Positions 1-12,300 of a stretch of DNA of 64,000 nt are shown piece by piece. Below the pieces are notes generated by a model. It saw nothing but the letters and a program-made list of their open reading frames with translations. It had not been told where the DNA came from and made no database searches. Positions within the stretch are counted from its first letter, which is position 1; each line of letters starts with the position of its first letter. This DNA is from Galaxea fascicularis. Lineage: Eukaryota > Cnidaria > Anthozoa > Scleractinia > Euphylliidae. Where the stretch lies: positions 6,566,853 through 6,630,852 of the forward strand of contig OX419341.1 in the NCBI GenBank assembly GCA_948470475.1, written 5' to 3'. The position numbers were made by a program, and so were the translations under genes.

Positions 1-1872
1 TTCTGTTGCGTTGCACAACAAAACGAGTCGGTACGAGGAGCCTAAACCACAATATGCAACATCAATCCTTTTGGAGGTTAGAGGTTTCCTCTTGTGGTTT
101 CATCACGCGTCTCTTTGGTTGATAAACAATAAACATTCCAGAAATAATTCTTAGTGTTCACTGTCTTACAAGTTTCACAGTAAATATGAAAAAATAACTA
201 CAAACATTTTGGTTGAGAATTAAAAGCGAAAACTGAAATCAATATACAGTACTCACTCTAAGAATAGTTGCATTTTATGCCTTCACCAAATGGCACACCC
301 CCCTGGGGAAGCAACAACTGTTATTCTTTACTGTGGCTAGGTCCGAGGTGTAAACACATATATGTTATTACACCACACATGTACACAACATAAAATATGT
401 TGTGACTGAGAAAAAAATGTTTTGATTGAGACACTTCAAAAAACAATGATTGCAATATCAAAAAATATTCTTCAAAACAGTCAGCTGATTAACCATTGTA
501 GAAATTCTGAAAAATACTAATGAGCACATGCATTGCCTATTTCTCAAAAAGTTCGGTGATCGACGTATTACACAAAAATAACATCATTTAGAGGAAACAT
601 TTCTAACCAAGAATCTACTAATTTTGATAAAATATATACAAGTGCCCAATGCATTTGACATGTTAAAAAGATATCAAAAGACATCCCGGGGGTTTCAAGA
701 GAATCACACCCCAAGGGCGTTTTCGTACGGAAAGAAGCAGAAGTGATGATACAATATTTACTTGTGTTTTGTCCGTCTCGGAAATGTGGAAAAAATGAGA
801 CTGTCTATCTTGTATCTTTTCATCCGTAGTAAAACCTAATATTAAGCTTGTTCAGTTGTGCAAACATTTTTTTAGAGATAAGGCTGCACTTAAGCTATCT
901 CAAGTGATTCAAAAAGAACAAATTACACTTGCAAAAACTTCACATCAGAAGACTAAACTGTTTTCTTTGGTAATATACATGTACAAGAAGGAGATATGAA
1001 CGGCTAAACCTTGTCATAAATTTTACAGAAGTGCAATAATTTGGATTGTATGTACGATTTGGATGAACCTACAAAAACTATAACTACAGTGTACAAAATT
1101 ATGTAATTCCTTTCTATTAAACTTTGCATATTCATGCCTTTGCCTGTACATATGAGGGTTTATAATGCATTTCACCTTGCAATGAATTCATTGCTTTGGA
1201 CAGGAACTAGGCCAGTGGAGAATTTTCACTTGACTGATCACAATAAATGAACTACAGTGTTACTATTTAAGAATTGATTCAATGCAACTTTGCAGATTAG
1301 GTAAAATATGTGAACATAAGGCTAACTATGCATTGCAATCAGTTCTGTGACGGAAACTACAAGCATGCGGAAATGCTTGACTTTGGCCACAACTTTAAGC
1401 ATTTTAAGTTTTTCTCTACGTATATTAACAGGCAGCATGAAAGAAAAATTATGAAAAATTCCTAATAAATGGCTGTATGTGACAACAGCTTATCGTTTGG
1501 TTTTGAACCAATGCACATATACGTGATCATTATGCTCCATCCCTCAAAATTTAAGTCTATTCATGACTTTCTGAAATCCTAAAAAAGTGCTTATAGACTG
1601 TGAAGATTACAGCATTGCTGTTGGTTGAAAAAAAAATGGCTACACACATTTGAAGTAGACACTAACAGATCAAATCAAACAATAAAAATTTATGTCTTTA
1701 AACCAAAATATAATTATATCTAATCCTACCACAAAATCAATTAAAGTGTAGCTGCACTTAAAATACCATGGTCATATGGGTAGACGTACTGAGAAATACA
1801 TTCTAAGCACCCAGTGGCAACGGTGCCATGGCAACAACTATAGTAACCACAGTAAACTGCCTTGAGTTTGTC
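1..1872. other. AT-rich flank / probable 3' UTR side of the Pax gene
   Basis: This stretch lies beyond the last coding exon of the minus-strand Pax gene. I see no coding potential on either strand. It is AT-rich with runs of A and T and may contain the 3' untranslated region, but I could not place a polyadenylation site with confidence. The only recognisable item is a copy of a dispersed repeat near 75-186, listed separately. Confidence 0.4.
75..186. repeat. dispersed repeat, copy 1
   Basis: About 110 bases here match 45010-45120 closely. The shared core includes ACAATAAACATTCCAGAAAT followed by AATTCTT, then GTTCACTG and a CACAGT/ACAGT end. The second copy lies in an intron of the RSBN1 gene. 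I see no terminal inverted repeats or coding sequence, so the element class is unknown. Confidence 0.6.
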
Positions 1873-4800
1873 TTACACAGAGGTCGTCAATTTTGCAGGA
1901 GGCACCCTGGCCTGTGGCGGGGTAGGAGCAGTCCTAAACAAAAGCAATATTTCAAAGTCAGAAAGGGGTTCTAAAATAAAATTAAATAAAATTGCTGCTA
2001 AAGGGAAACTATAATTAATGGTGTTAAAACCCAGCTGCTCAATTTTTGTTTACAGTCAGTTTATTTCATGCAACCCTTCAATTCATTTCAGTTTGCCATG
2101 TCATATTTAGAGCTACCATGACCATGCGAAAACAGCTTAAAAAGGAGAGAGGACAAAACATGGACTACTATAGACGTCTTTCATAATGGCGGCCAAATAA
2201 AATATTCTTTTGTTTTAATGCTGATAAGCCTTTCTAACCTTGCTGCTATGTGCAAAATACAAAAGAACGTTTGCGCTAAAATGAGGCCAGTAAGTCTAAT
2301 TAACATAGATACAAAAGAACAATATTATCGGCGGCCATTATGAAAGTGGTCTATTCCATGGAGTACCCTCAGATTGCCTAAACTGGAGTACCCTGAAAAA
2401 TGATTTGGGAGTCAATGAAAATGTTTTTTTTTTTTTCAAAATTGAAAGCCAAGTACCTTAATTTTATTTACTTCAGGGCATTTTTGTAGAGATCTGAAAA
2501 GTAAAAATCTAATCGTGATGAATCATGATGGGTAACTGGTGGTTATGGAGCCTGCAGTGAAGATGGCAACCGGGCCATTGATACCTTCCAAAATGGCCGC
2601 AGTCTTGGATAGCAACAAACACCGTTGAGCTGGGCAAGCTTTAAAGTAAGTAAAGGCATGTGGAAAGGTACTCACATTTAAATGACTTTCTATTTTGGAA
2701 AAATCATTAATTTTTTTCCTTGACTCCCAAATGACTTTTCAGGGTACTCAATTTTAGGCTATCCAAGGGTTCTTTATGGAATAGTACTCTGTGGTTTGTC
2801 CTCTCCCCTCAAAAAGCCCCATTTAGCTGCACGAAAGAAGGCCAATCTTGACCTGATGTACTTGTTTTCTCTACACATCAATGTATGCATAAGCCAATTC
2901 TCTGTGGAAGTTGCTTGTTTGCTTGTCTAAGTATCTGAAATTACAGGATGCACATAAGGATGCCCTGCCCTTTTGCTTATGTTTGAATACATGCCACAAC
3001 ATTATGCAAGCCAGTTCTTGTTGATAAAGAAAGTCGTTTCAGCTCACATACAAAAAAATGCTGATTAAAATAAAGTGCCTGTTAATTCACAATGATATTA
3101 CTGCTGTGTGAGTAAATGTGACCTGTTGTAATGAAAGAGATTAAAGTAAACTTTCTCATGCAACTTCCTCCTAAAACAAAATATACAAACCTGAATTGAA
3201 CACAGTCTTACCAGTTGGCCGGTAGGAAGACTGTTGGTCTGCCAATGAACCCTTGAGGTGCATAGGGGATCCACTGGTCAGGGTATGCAGGCTGTACTTG
3301 AGGGTAACTTGCCGGTGGGAACTGGCCTGTCATGTCAGCAGGGATCTGACCCTTTGTTAGCGTGCTAACCGGTGGAAGGACATACCCAGGGGCAGGATTA
3401 GCTGCAGGAGGAGAGGTAGCCTGACCAACATCACCACCTGCGAAGGGCAAGCATCAAGATTATATTAATACCAAGGTCTTGCCTGAGATTCAATTAGTAT
3501 CAGGGCTGGGCTCTAGCGTCATGTGGTCACCCCTGGTTACTTACATTTGCAGAGCTTGACGTTGCGACCACTGGGGTCGCCAATGCGACTAGATTTTTTT
3601 TGCTGGCGACTAAATTTCACACTTGGTCGACTAAAATACTTGTGCTGGCAACCAAATCTGAAAACTTAGGGGCTGAAATAATAGTTTTTGCACCAAACGT
3701 ACATGCTGGGTGCCCGCATTTTCAAGGGTATAGGGATTTTGGGTGCCCAACTACTTTTCTTCTAGCCCTGATTTGAGTATACTAAAGAAAAAAAATTGTT
3801 TTTATAATCATTGCCTACAGCAAAAGACAACCAAAGATGGTAATACAGTTCAACAAGATCAAAAATGTCATTTAATAACTAAAGGTAAATTGAGGTAAGA
3901 GGAAATAACTAAATCACTACTTACCACTGGTTATAACCCTCTGGTATTGTATTGGGCTACCTGAAAAAGCAAAAAGTTACTTCAAATTAGTAACTGCTTT
4001 TTAATATTCTTAATTTCGTGATGCATGAAATAGGGGGTCAATTAGTTGGCAATGCACAGAATCCAACTCTTCGTTAACATATTAGTGCCTCGGACAAATA
4101 GAGATGTTGATGTAGCTGTTAATATTTTAGATCAAACAGAATTTGGTGGTCAACAGGCTTACAAAGAGTGAAAATACCAACAGAAGAAAGTTGCAATTTT
4201 GTAGTTTGTGTAATAGTAAACATGTTGAGCTCTTTTTTATGACCCTGAGAATTATCACTTTTCTTGGTCATAAATACCTCTTACTGACCGAGTTCAAGGT
4301 CCATACTGTAAGTTACAGACTGAGTTTTTTCCCGTTCGAGTGCAGGCCATGAATCAACGGGAAAAAATAAGGATCCATAACTTGCAGTAAGGACCAAGAA
4401 AACGAGGCTAGTGAGATATTTATTTTATCTCCGAGGTTAATCGGGTGCGCGAGAGAAATGTCTTTCAAATTTAGCAGGCCATACAGGAGAATACGGCTCA
4501 CAAAATTGACCAATCACACTACGCGTACTAACTGAGAGATATAAAAAATAAACTTACGTGTAGCATATGATGGTGAAGTGGTCATCACAGTCTGCCCAAC
4601 AGAAGAGTAGACTCCAGAGGAGCTATTACTTGTTACAGATGATGCAGTATTGTCGCTAATACGCATTGAGTAACCCTGGCCGCCAACCATAGGGTGAGAG
4701 GTTTGCACCAGATTACCACTTGGTACGGCAATGAATGTCTGGCTGGGTGCAGCAGGAGCAGGTCGCATCATTTCGTACGATGGCTGCTGAACTTGAGAGG

Positions 4801-7800
4801 GAGAAGCTAAGTTGGGCATTCCCATAGTAGTATGCATGGCCAGGCTTGGGTCAGAAACTGGCTTCAGCTCTGTCAGTTCTGCTTTCACTGGGGTACCCGC
4901 CTGATGGGAGGAAGAGTAATCAACATCAAATTGCTCCTTGTAACTTCAACACCTTATAAAACAAAGTGGTCACAAGAACTAAGGACAAGATCACAGACAA
5001 TGAATTTGTCTGATATTTTAACAACTTCTACCTACTATTTCTAAAGAAGTGTAGAGGTAACGAATGAAAATTTAAATTTTCATCTTAAGGTTAAAGGATT
5101 AAAAGTTAGAGATCAGAACTGACAAATTTCAAGGCTGTCTAAACAGGATGACTGAAATGAATCAGAAATTTGTTAGGGTTGGACTTGTAGTTGGGCTCCA
5201 ACCAAGACTACTATTTCAGCAGATGCTTTGTTATTTCCAGTAATAAAATATTGAGGTACACAACAGAGAGGGGCCAAGAGCCACTGACAGTAATCCCCAG
5301 GACACCTAACATACTCAATAACAATAAAAGGATAAACCAGGAATATCATTTGGTCATACACTAGGATTGCTAGAAATTCTACAAAAAAAATGGTAAGCAG
5401 CTTAATATGCAGTTGTGTTTCCATAGAAAAAGGCAGGTTTATGTAACTACAAGTCTTACAAATAATGATCTGACAGAATGGCTTTTGTTTTAAAAGGCAG
5501 TGTGGCCAAGTGGATTAAGGACCAGTGCAATGAACTGGACACCAGATGGTCTTGTTTCATAACGATCTCACCTTTGGGACTCTTTAATTGCAAGTGGCTT
5601 GCTGTCAAACCTCTCTCTGAACTGAGAGATTTCTACTTTCTGTTGTGACTGTGATATTCGACTGAGTAATTTTACAGTCTTACTGATATGTACTCTATAT
5701 TGCCAAACAATAACACTATACATAAAGTCAACTGTCATTGTCATAACTAATTACATGTATCATTTTTGTATCATTTTTTAAGGTTTCATTGCCATTATCA
5801 GTTATTTAAAATAAAGTAGGAATATGATTTCTTTCATATGCATCATTCAAGGTAGGAATAAGTAGGAAACATAACCAGCCAACTCACATCATTGGGTTGA
5901 TGGTGGTAATGATTTGATGGCATGCTCTCATCCTGTACAGGAGTAGGCTGATTTGGTGGAGGGCTTATGACTGTTGTGGGATAACCAGTAGCTGTGTTGA
6001 TGAACGTAGTTGGTACCGACTGTGCAGGGCTTGCAGCTGTGGGGCTGCCAATAGGGGGGACTTTTTCTTGCTTCCTCCATTTGGCCCGCCGATTAGAGAA
6101 CCAAACCTACAGGTGAAAGAGTGGGAGTTATCAAGCTGAAGGACCTTCCCTTTCTGTTTGCATCACCTGTTTTGTTTTCTTATAAATATTCTGTGCCTTT
6201 TCAAAGGAACAATTTTTGAAGCGAGACCATGAAAAGGACTCGTCTTTGCTTGACTGAGACATTACAGGAGTTGCTCTGTATTTATCACAAAAATATGAAA
6301 AGACGGCTATGCTTTTTTCCTAGTGCCTTGGGCCAGGACAGAAAACCATTTCTTCTTAGTTTGGTTGATGAAGCCCACTGGTTAGAAATATGTATGCTGC
6401 ATGTCAAGAAGTAAGTAAATGCCAATGTAGTACCCTGCACATGATAAAGAGATAATTGCCACTGCTCAGGTACCATGCTGTAAAATATTTAAGGCTATTG
6501 ATTGGATAAGCACAACCACAAGTTAAAAACTGCATTGAATATGCTTGCCTTAAATAGCATATGATGCTGCTGGTTACATGCACACACTTAACAAAATTAC
6601 TTAGTAAATAGAAACACAAATTAAAGAAATTAGACCAGGTTAAATCCATCACTGCTAAGCTGGAAGGAAAATCAAATTCACGAACGAGTTAGGATTATGG
6701 TGGTGTTATGCAGATGAATGAATGGTTACAGAAGCAAACTACTTAAATGAGAATAAATATCAAAGAACTACTTATTTCCAGTATTCACGTTACTACGCAC
6801 AAATTGTGCATATGTACGCATAAAAGTCTGGTGGGACATGCAAACACAGAGCCTAAACCCCTAACATTTTGAAACTGAGGGGCCCAGGATGCATTTTTTC
6901 TAACACCTAGTGAAAACACCACTTATTTCTGACTTTCTGTTGAAAAGGTCCAAACTTTGAGACTAAGAAAAATAAAAACTTGCTTCACAGATGAAAAGTA
7001 ACTGATACTTGTCACTTTAAAACCAATCAACAAAGAAGAATTTCTTTGCAATTTTTTTTTTGTTGAGTGTCCAGGAAATAAAACAAATGCAAGCATCAAC
7101 AGATAATATAATCCAATGCACCTGTAACTTCATTCACTGTTAACACCAAATATAAGAGCTGCATTTTAGCCAATTTGCATTTCATTGAACATCAGGATTA
7201 AATTTTCTGGAACTTAAGAAATGGTTACTATTGGCGACAGTTAGCCCACATCTTTGAGTACCATTTAAGGATTTCAATTAGTCAGTTTTTTTTCTTTTCA
7301 GTGATAGATGATCCCTGTTTTTAATACATGGAAAAATAACTATGCCTTTTAATTTTTGTTTTTTTGAAAACTCCTTTTCCAGCATTAACAGCAATGACTT
7401 TGCTACCTGAATTCTTGCCTCAGAAAGGTCAACATCCTGAGCAAGCTTTTCACGGGTAAAAACATCAGGATAGTGGGTCTTCTCAAAAGTCTTTTCCAGC
7501 TGCTCAATTTGTTCACCAGAGAATGTGGTACGTTGGCGGCGAACTATTTTGTGCCCACGAAGATCTGTGGGTGATGTTACATCTCCTTCAACTTGTGTCT
7601 CTTCTTCAGAATGACTCCCTGAAGAGTAGAAATCAAAATTACCAAAAGCTGCTCCTATAAATTATTTTATTATTCTTGCTTTCAAGTTCCAACAATAATT
7701 AACCAAGAAGTGCTTATAAACAAAGTTAATGACTAAATTATTATAAACAAAGAAGTTGACCCAAAATTTAATTTACACAAAGGATCTGCCCCTTCAAAAA

Positions 7801-9373
7801 TGGCCTTGCTATCCTTGGAATGTCTGACATAAACAATAAATCAAACAGAGAGCTTCTAGGGGTCTAATATTAATGATGCTGGAATCACATCAAGTACCTC
7901 TCCTATAATGAGAGTTCTAAAACCAGCAATCCAAATTCCATTGGTTTCCACAACTTTTTATAAATCCAACATGCCACAGCAGTGCAACAGTTCACCTCAT
8001 TTTGTATACATCGCTCACATAACAAAATCAGTGAAGTGTTATTGAGAACAAGAAAAAACCATTTCTGGAAAATCTGAAACTTTAAACAAGGCTAATTTTT
8101 CTAAATTCCCAGACTTTTGCAAGGCCAACAAAAGGAATACTGTAATTTGCAAATTCCTTAGCTCATGAGCCCAATTATCTTTGAAAGGGAGAGGGGTGGG
8201 ATAGTATGAGAAAGGGAGGGGTCCCTGCACTATTAAAATGTAACAAGAAGTCATGATCATGATTTTAGAGAAAGTCCTGACAAAGATTTAATTTAGTTCA
8301 CCTAACCATTATCTATTACGCCTAGCTTTACATTTGATTGGACAGAAATTGAATTCCTTTATTTTAATTCTTTTACAAATCGGTTATTATCATAAAAAAG
8401 GTCTGAAAATTCCAGAAAAAAATGAACTTTTCGTGTTCAGAGGGAAACATATCACATAGCAATGTGTGTAAAAATTGGTTTCTCATTTCGCCAAAACTAC
8501 GGCTCACAAAAGCTTTTCAAGGATAATTTCATAAACTTCAATATGTAAACAAGAATTTTCGCGCGCGCGCCAATGTCTGAATTACGAAATGCTTACACGC
8601 GTGAGCGAAGTAGCGCTGTCTTGGTGTAGGATTTCTCACGAAAGGTAAATTCCATCACAGAAGGTTGAAACTAAAAATAAAAATACCTGTGCTCTCTGCG
8701 CTCTCCACTGAGTGTTTCCTCTTGCTTGGTGGAACAGAATTCGCAGGATGATGTCCCATCCCTAGTATGCCACTGATAGAATAAGAATTTCGTGGCATAT
8801 GAACATTCGAAGACTCAACTTTCATGGCATCGGGGCCTCCGTTCACAACCTCTTCCGTCTTTCCTGGGCTCATTTTGCTGTCCCCGCTGTTGATACGATT
8901 CCTAACAATCCTGTTGATGGAGCTCACACTGGGAACATTGTCAGCTGTACAAACTCCTTCGCTGAGAAGCCGGTCTCGGATCTCCCAAGCGAACATTGTT
9001 GGGTTCGCACGCTTGTATTCAGCAATTTTATTAACGACGGGACCTGTTGCTACCTTCGGCTTGCTTCCCCCGATTACTCCAGGCTTGATGGAACCGGTCT
9101 CGTAGAATCGGCAGAGAATCTTGCTCACGCATCCGTGAGAAACCCTCAACTGACGGGAAATGTCACATGGCCGAACTCCGCTTTGAGCCAGCTCAACAAT
9201 TCTCGACCTAACGACATCGGGAAGAGGTCTTCCATTCACGAACAAGCCTCCAAGTTGGTTTACCCCGCCATGTCCTATGAGGTAGTAAAACAACTTTTAA
9301 ATGTGCACTGGCGCGTTTGTTTTGCTACTAAACACCACATTCATTAACTACCTTGTTTCGTAGTGTGAGCCAT
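1873..9373 (-). CDS. PaxB: PaxB-like paired/homeodomain transcription factor (8 coding exons)
   Basis: This is a sequence-specific nuclear transcription factor of the Pax family. The coding exons on the minus strand are 9373-9352, 9274-8687, 7618-7407, 6106-5888, 4900-4558, 3960-3925, 3437-3212 and 1933-1873. All junctions are GT-AG and the phase is kept throughout, giving 568 residues. The start is the ATG at 9373 (MAHTTKQ), which joins in phase to the paired box. The paired domain spans about residues 8-135, with Q49, R51 and H54 at the contact positions that define the Pax2/5/8 class. An octapeptide YSISGILG is at 172-179. A full homeodomain is at about 229-288, with Ser at position 50 (WFSNRR) and an intron between homeodomain residues 46 and 47, a conserved site in paired-class genes. 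The C-terminal half is rich in Pro, Ser and Thr, as in transactivation regions. If the 3437 exon is read through instead of spliced, the protein ends at a stop at 3208. The PaxB assignment rests on the domain mix. A PaxD/Pax3/7 identity is less likely given the octapeptide and the contact residues. Confidence 0.9.
2140..2808. mobile_element. palindromic element with a second MITE nested in its left arm
   Basis: The outer element lies in the last Pax intron. Its arms are inverted copies: the left arm starts GAGAGGACAAA and continues after 2354 with GGAGTACCCT and ATTTGGGAGTCAA, and the reverse complement of these lies at about 2700-2805. Inside the left arm sits a shorter element, 2171-2353, with inverted ends of the type AGACNTCTTTCATAATGGC. 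It begins and ends at TA, as expected for a TA-targeting MITE. No coding sequence is seen. Confidence 0.65.
4262..4555. repeat. dispersed repeat shared with the astacin intron
   Basis: The sequence from TACCTCTTACTGACCGAG to ACTAACTGAGAGATAT recurs at 25738-25960 and 26206-26250. Shared blocks include GAGTTTTTTCCCGTTCG, AATCAACGGGAAAAAA, CAAATTTAGC and CGCGTACTAACTGAGAG. It overlaps the intron side of the 4558 splice donor of the Pax gene. The copies differ in block order, so one is rearranged. Confidence 0.6.
5496..5620 (+). mobile_element. degenerate tRNA-derived SINE
   Basis: The start GTGTGGCCAAGTGGATTAAGG resembles the A-box region of tRNA-Leu/Ser-type SINEs. A degraded B-box-like stretch follows about 50 bases later. 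It lies within a Pax intron. It is too decayed to be a tRNA gene. Confidence 0.4.
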
Positions 9374-12300
9374 TCCAGGGCAACCGTTGATCCGTGTGTA
9401 TTTTGCCTTTCCAAAAATCACTCAGGCGCTACGGCCGTTTGAGCTCAGTCAGGCGTTACTAAACACTGTCAGTGGGCCGTAAGCGAAAACCTGTGAAAAT
9501 CAAATAAATGGCACAAATACTATCAAGTTTCTGGTGCAGATCAGTGAAGCGTTTCAAGCACGGTAAGTTAGACAGAAAGTCCTTGCCAAGTTTGCATTCC
9601 TTCACTACTCCTCGTGGCCGCAGACGTTAAACTTGCAAATGATCGCACCCCGACTTTTTGGGCTCCCTAGTATTGCATTTGGACCAAACTCAACACTGAT
9701 TGACAGATTTCCTGATCGAAAATTCTGATTGGTTTCCAAAGAAAGGCATTGTTCGCAAAACCTAATTTGGGCGAGCAGGGAACAATCAAACAACGGCCGA
9801 TCTGTCACTCATCTGAAGCTAATAAAAACATTAACACTTAATACTCAACTTCTTCCCCGGGGATTATAAACCAGATTCACAAGACCGACCGCCAAAGACA
9901 AATTGGATCGGTTGGCGGGGCTAACTAAATGATAACATAGTAATTGGCGTAAGTCTGCCCAAAGCTTCCCATACTAGAAGCTCGAATACGAGTGCAAACG
10001 AATTTCCTGTTTATAGATTGCGTCGAGATTGCGCGCAAAAAAGCCCAAGATATTAGCATAAGTTTATTGGCTCTCGAAATCCTGTTTGGCGCGCATAAGG
10101 TAATCTGCACTACCTACCAGAAGCGTTAAAGTGTGACTGATTTTTAGTTAGAGAAGTGAAATTCACTCTACCATGTCACCAGGACTACCTTAACTACAGT
10201 CGACGGACGAAGAGGAAGGAAGATGCTCTTGAATTACAACGCAAAGGAAAATTATCAAGTATCAAAGTTAATATTATCTCAAGTCCCTTTGAAAGCTGTT
10301 CTTTGTTTTGCAGCTTTCTCTGAATAGCACCCCACAAAGCGTATTTTGCTACGAAGCTAGGCAACCACATTTGCATGTCTTTGACCAGAAATGTTTTGTT
10401 GTTTCCGACTTCTGAAAGACGGAAAAAACTGTTGCTCCAATGAACGGGCGCCAGTTGGTACTTCGCACCCACTGCTCATTGTTGTGTCACTTATTTGTTT
10501 TTGTGCAATAAACTATTGGCCCACTTTCACCAATTTCATGCTAGACTGAATGAAGCTGATGGTATAAACCTTTACAATAAAACCCCCTTTCGTGAATATA
10601 GTGTTTTCTATTTGAGGCGTGATAAATGTTGGTCTTGAATGCGACTTCGTGGTTTTCATAGCTCAATATAACCATCTTTTGACATTGTTTTTCCAATCTG
10701 CCCCTCAGCGTTTACAAGACCTTTTGACTTCTCTTTGTGAAATGCGCAAGTTATGAGCTACTGATGCATATTAATCAGCGGAGGGCGTGAGGTGAATCCA
10801 TAAAGAGCTGTTGATGTGTTTAACACGGGAAGCCGATCACTCAATCACTTGATCGCAATTCCTTGCTAAATGAGCGCGAGTGGCTTAAGTACGTTTTGAC
10901 AGTACGCAACTTGTGGCATCGAGGATGTGTTCGATGGAAGCTGCGGTTTCCCGTTTGAATCAGCCGCGCGTGATCAGCGCTCGAAAACCTACAACGAAGA
11001 AAATTGCTGCTCGAGGCCATTTTTGGATGGCTATTGAAACACGCTGCGTAATCACAGTCACATGATTAGAAAACCTAAATTTGTTAACAAGGTTTAAATT
11101 TTTTTCGTTTGACTTTCTGCTGCAAAAATTTATATTGTCCTTAAAACATAAATGTCATGTTTTTCTCTTTTACACAAGCGAGTAGTTTATGACGTCATCA
11201 GAATGGAATGTCCATGTCCTTGGGCTGATAAATGACTATTTCTTCAAACGCGAAGTTTTTTTGGGGTAAGGAGCAAGAATGGCAACTTGTTGATGAGTTA
11301 CCCAAGTACAAATTTCTTGGACGATCAGTCCAATTAATCCTTCTGCACCTAATTATAATTTGAGATCAAATTGGTTGCTTTCTTCCAGCAACAAAAAGAC
11401 GATATTACATGCGGTTCCCGGCCGGGCATAATACTTTTATATTTGTAATTACCTCGGTCGGAAAGGACAGCAGTTATTCAGAACTTTTCCTTTAAAAAAA
11501 ACTGTAGAAACTTCCTGACGGACTCTTCACTGAACACAGACGTGACGTTTAGTTTGTTCATCTTGATTGGCATATGCTGTTGGAATTTTCGATTCAAGCG
11601 TCTTTATTCTATGGTAATAAGCCCCTCGACTAATACTCCTAAATCGGCTTGGGTCTTTCCAGCCTAAGCACAGCCCTCTGCAAACTAATTTTGCTAGCAT
11701 GAGGCAGGTTTCAGAAGAGGCCTGCGTTTGAACAGAGTGATCATGATTCCCCCCATAGTTAAGCCACAGTATGCGCGGCAAATAGTTTTGACCTTTGAAA
11801 TCCACAGTGTTGAAGTGGTGCTTGATGGAACGGAAAAGCATCAAGAAATTTTGCATGCTTCAGTGAACGGCATAGGGCACGAAACCGAGATAGCGTCACA
11901 GCCGTTTCAAAGATCTATTCCGGTTTGAGAAAGACAGAGGTCGAATTTTTTTGCTCATGAACACGGCTATTGTTAGTACAGTGAAAGACAAATCAATCTT
12001 AGCATCCAAATCTTTTCTCTTTGTCCTTTTTGTTGTTGAGCTTATCTCTATGCAAGAGAACGTTGAATTTTGCATCGTTTACCCATGCATACATCGAGTC
12101 GCAAAGTCAACTTAGGGGACCTTGAGTTTGAACTTCCTTTCGAGTTTAGAATGATTTTACTAAAGAACAGACCATATCATCCTGCTGTGGTCAATCTAAA
12201 ACCGTAATATTCTGATCATTTAATAGCGTTGATGCAAGAGAGCGAATTTTACATAACTTCAAGAAACATCGCATAACAAGGAAATGCCGGCTTAAGTCAC

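Noticed and set aside
8799..9347. 182-codon open frame on the plus strand across the Pax region
   Set aside because: It lies antisense to the paired-box exon, whose conserved coding sequence forces the complementary frame open. It has no motif of its own.
10926..11066. 46-codon plus-strand frame starting MCSMEAAVSRL
   Set aside because: It is short, with no splice continuation or homology that I can recognise.
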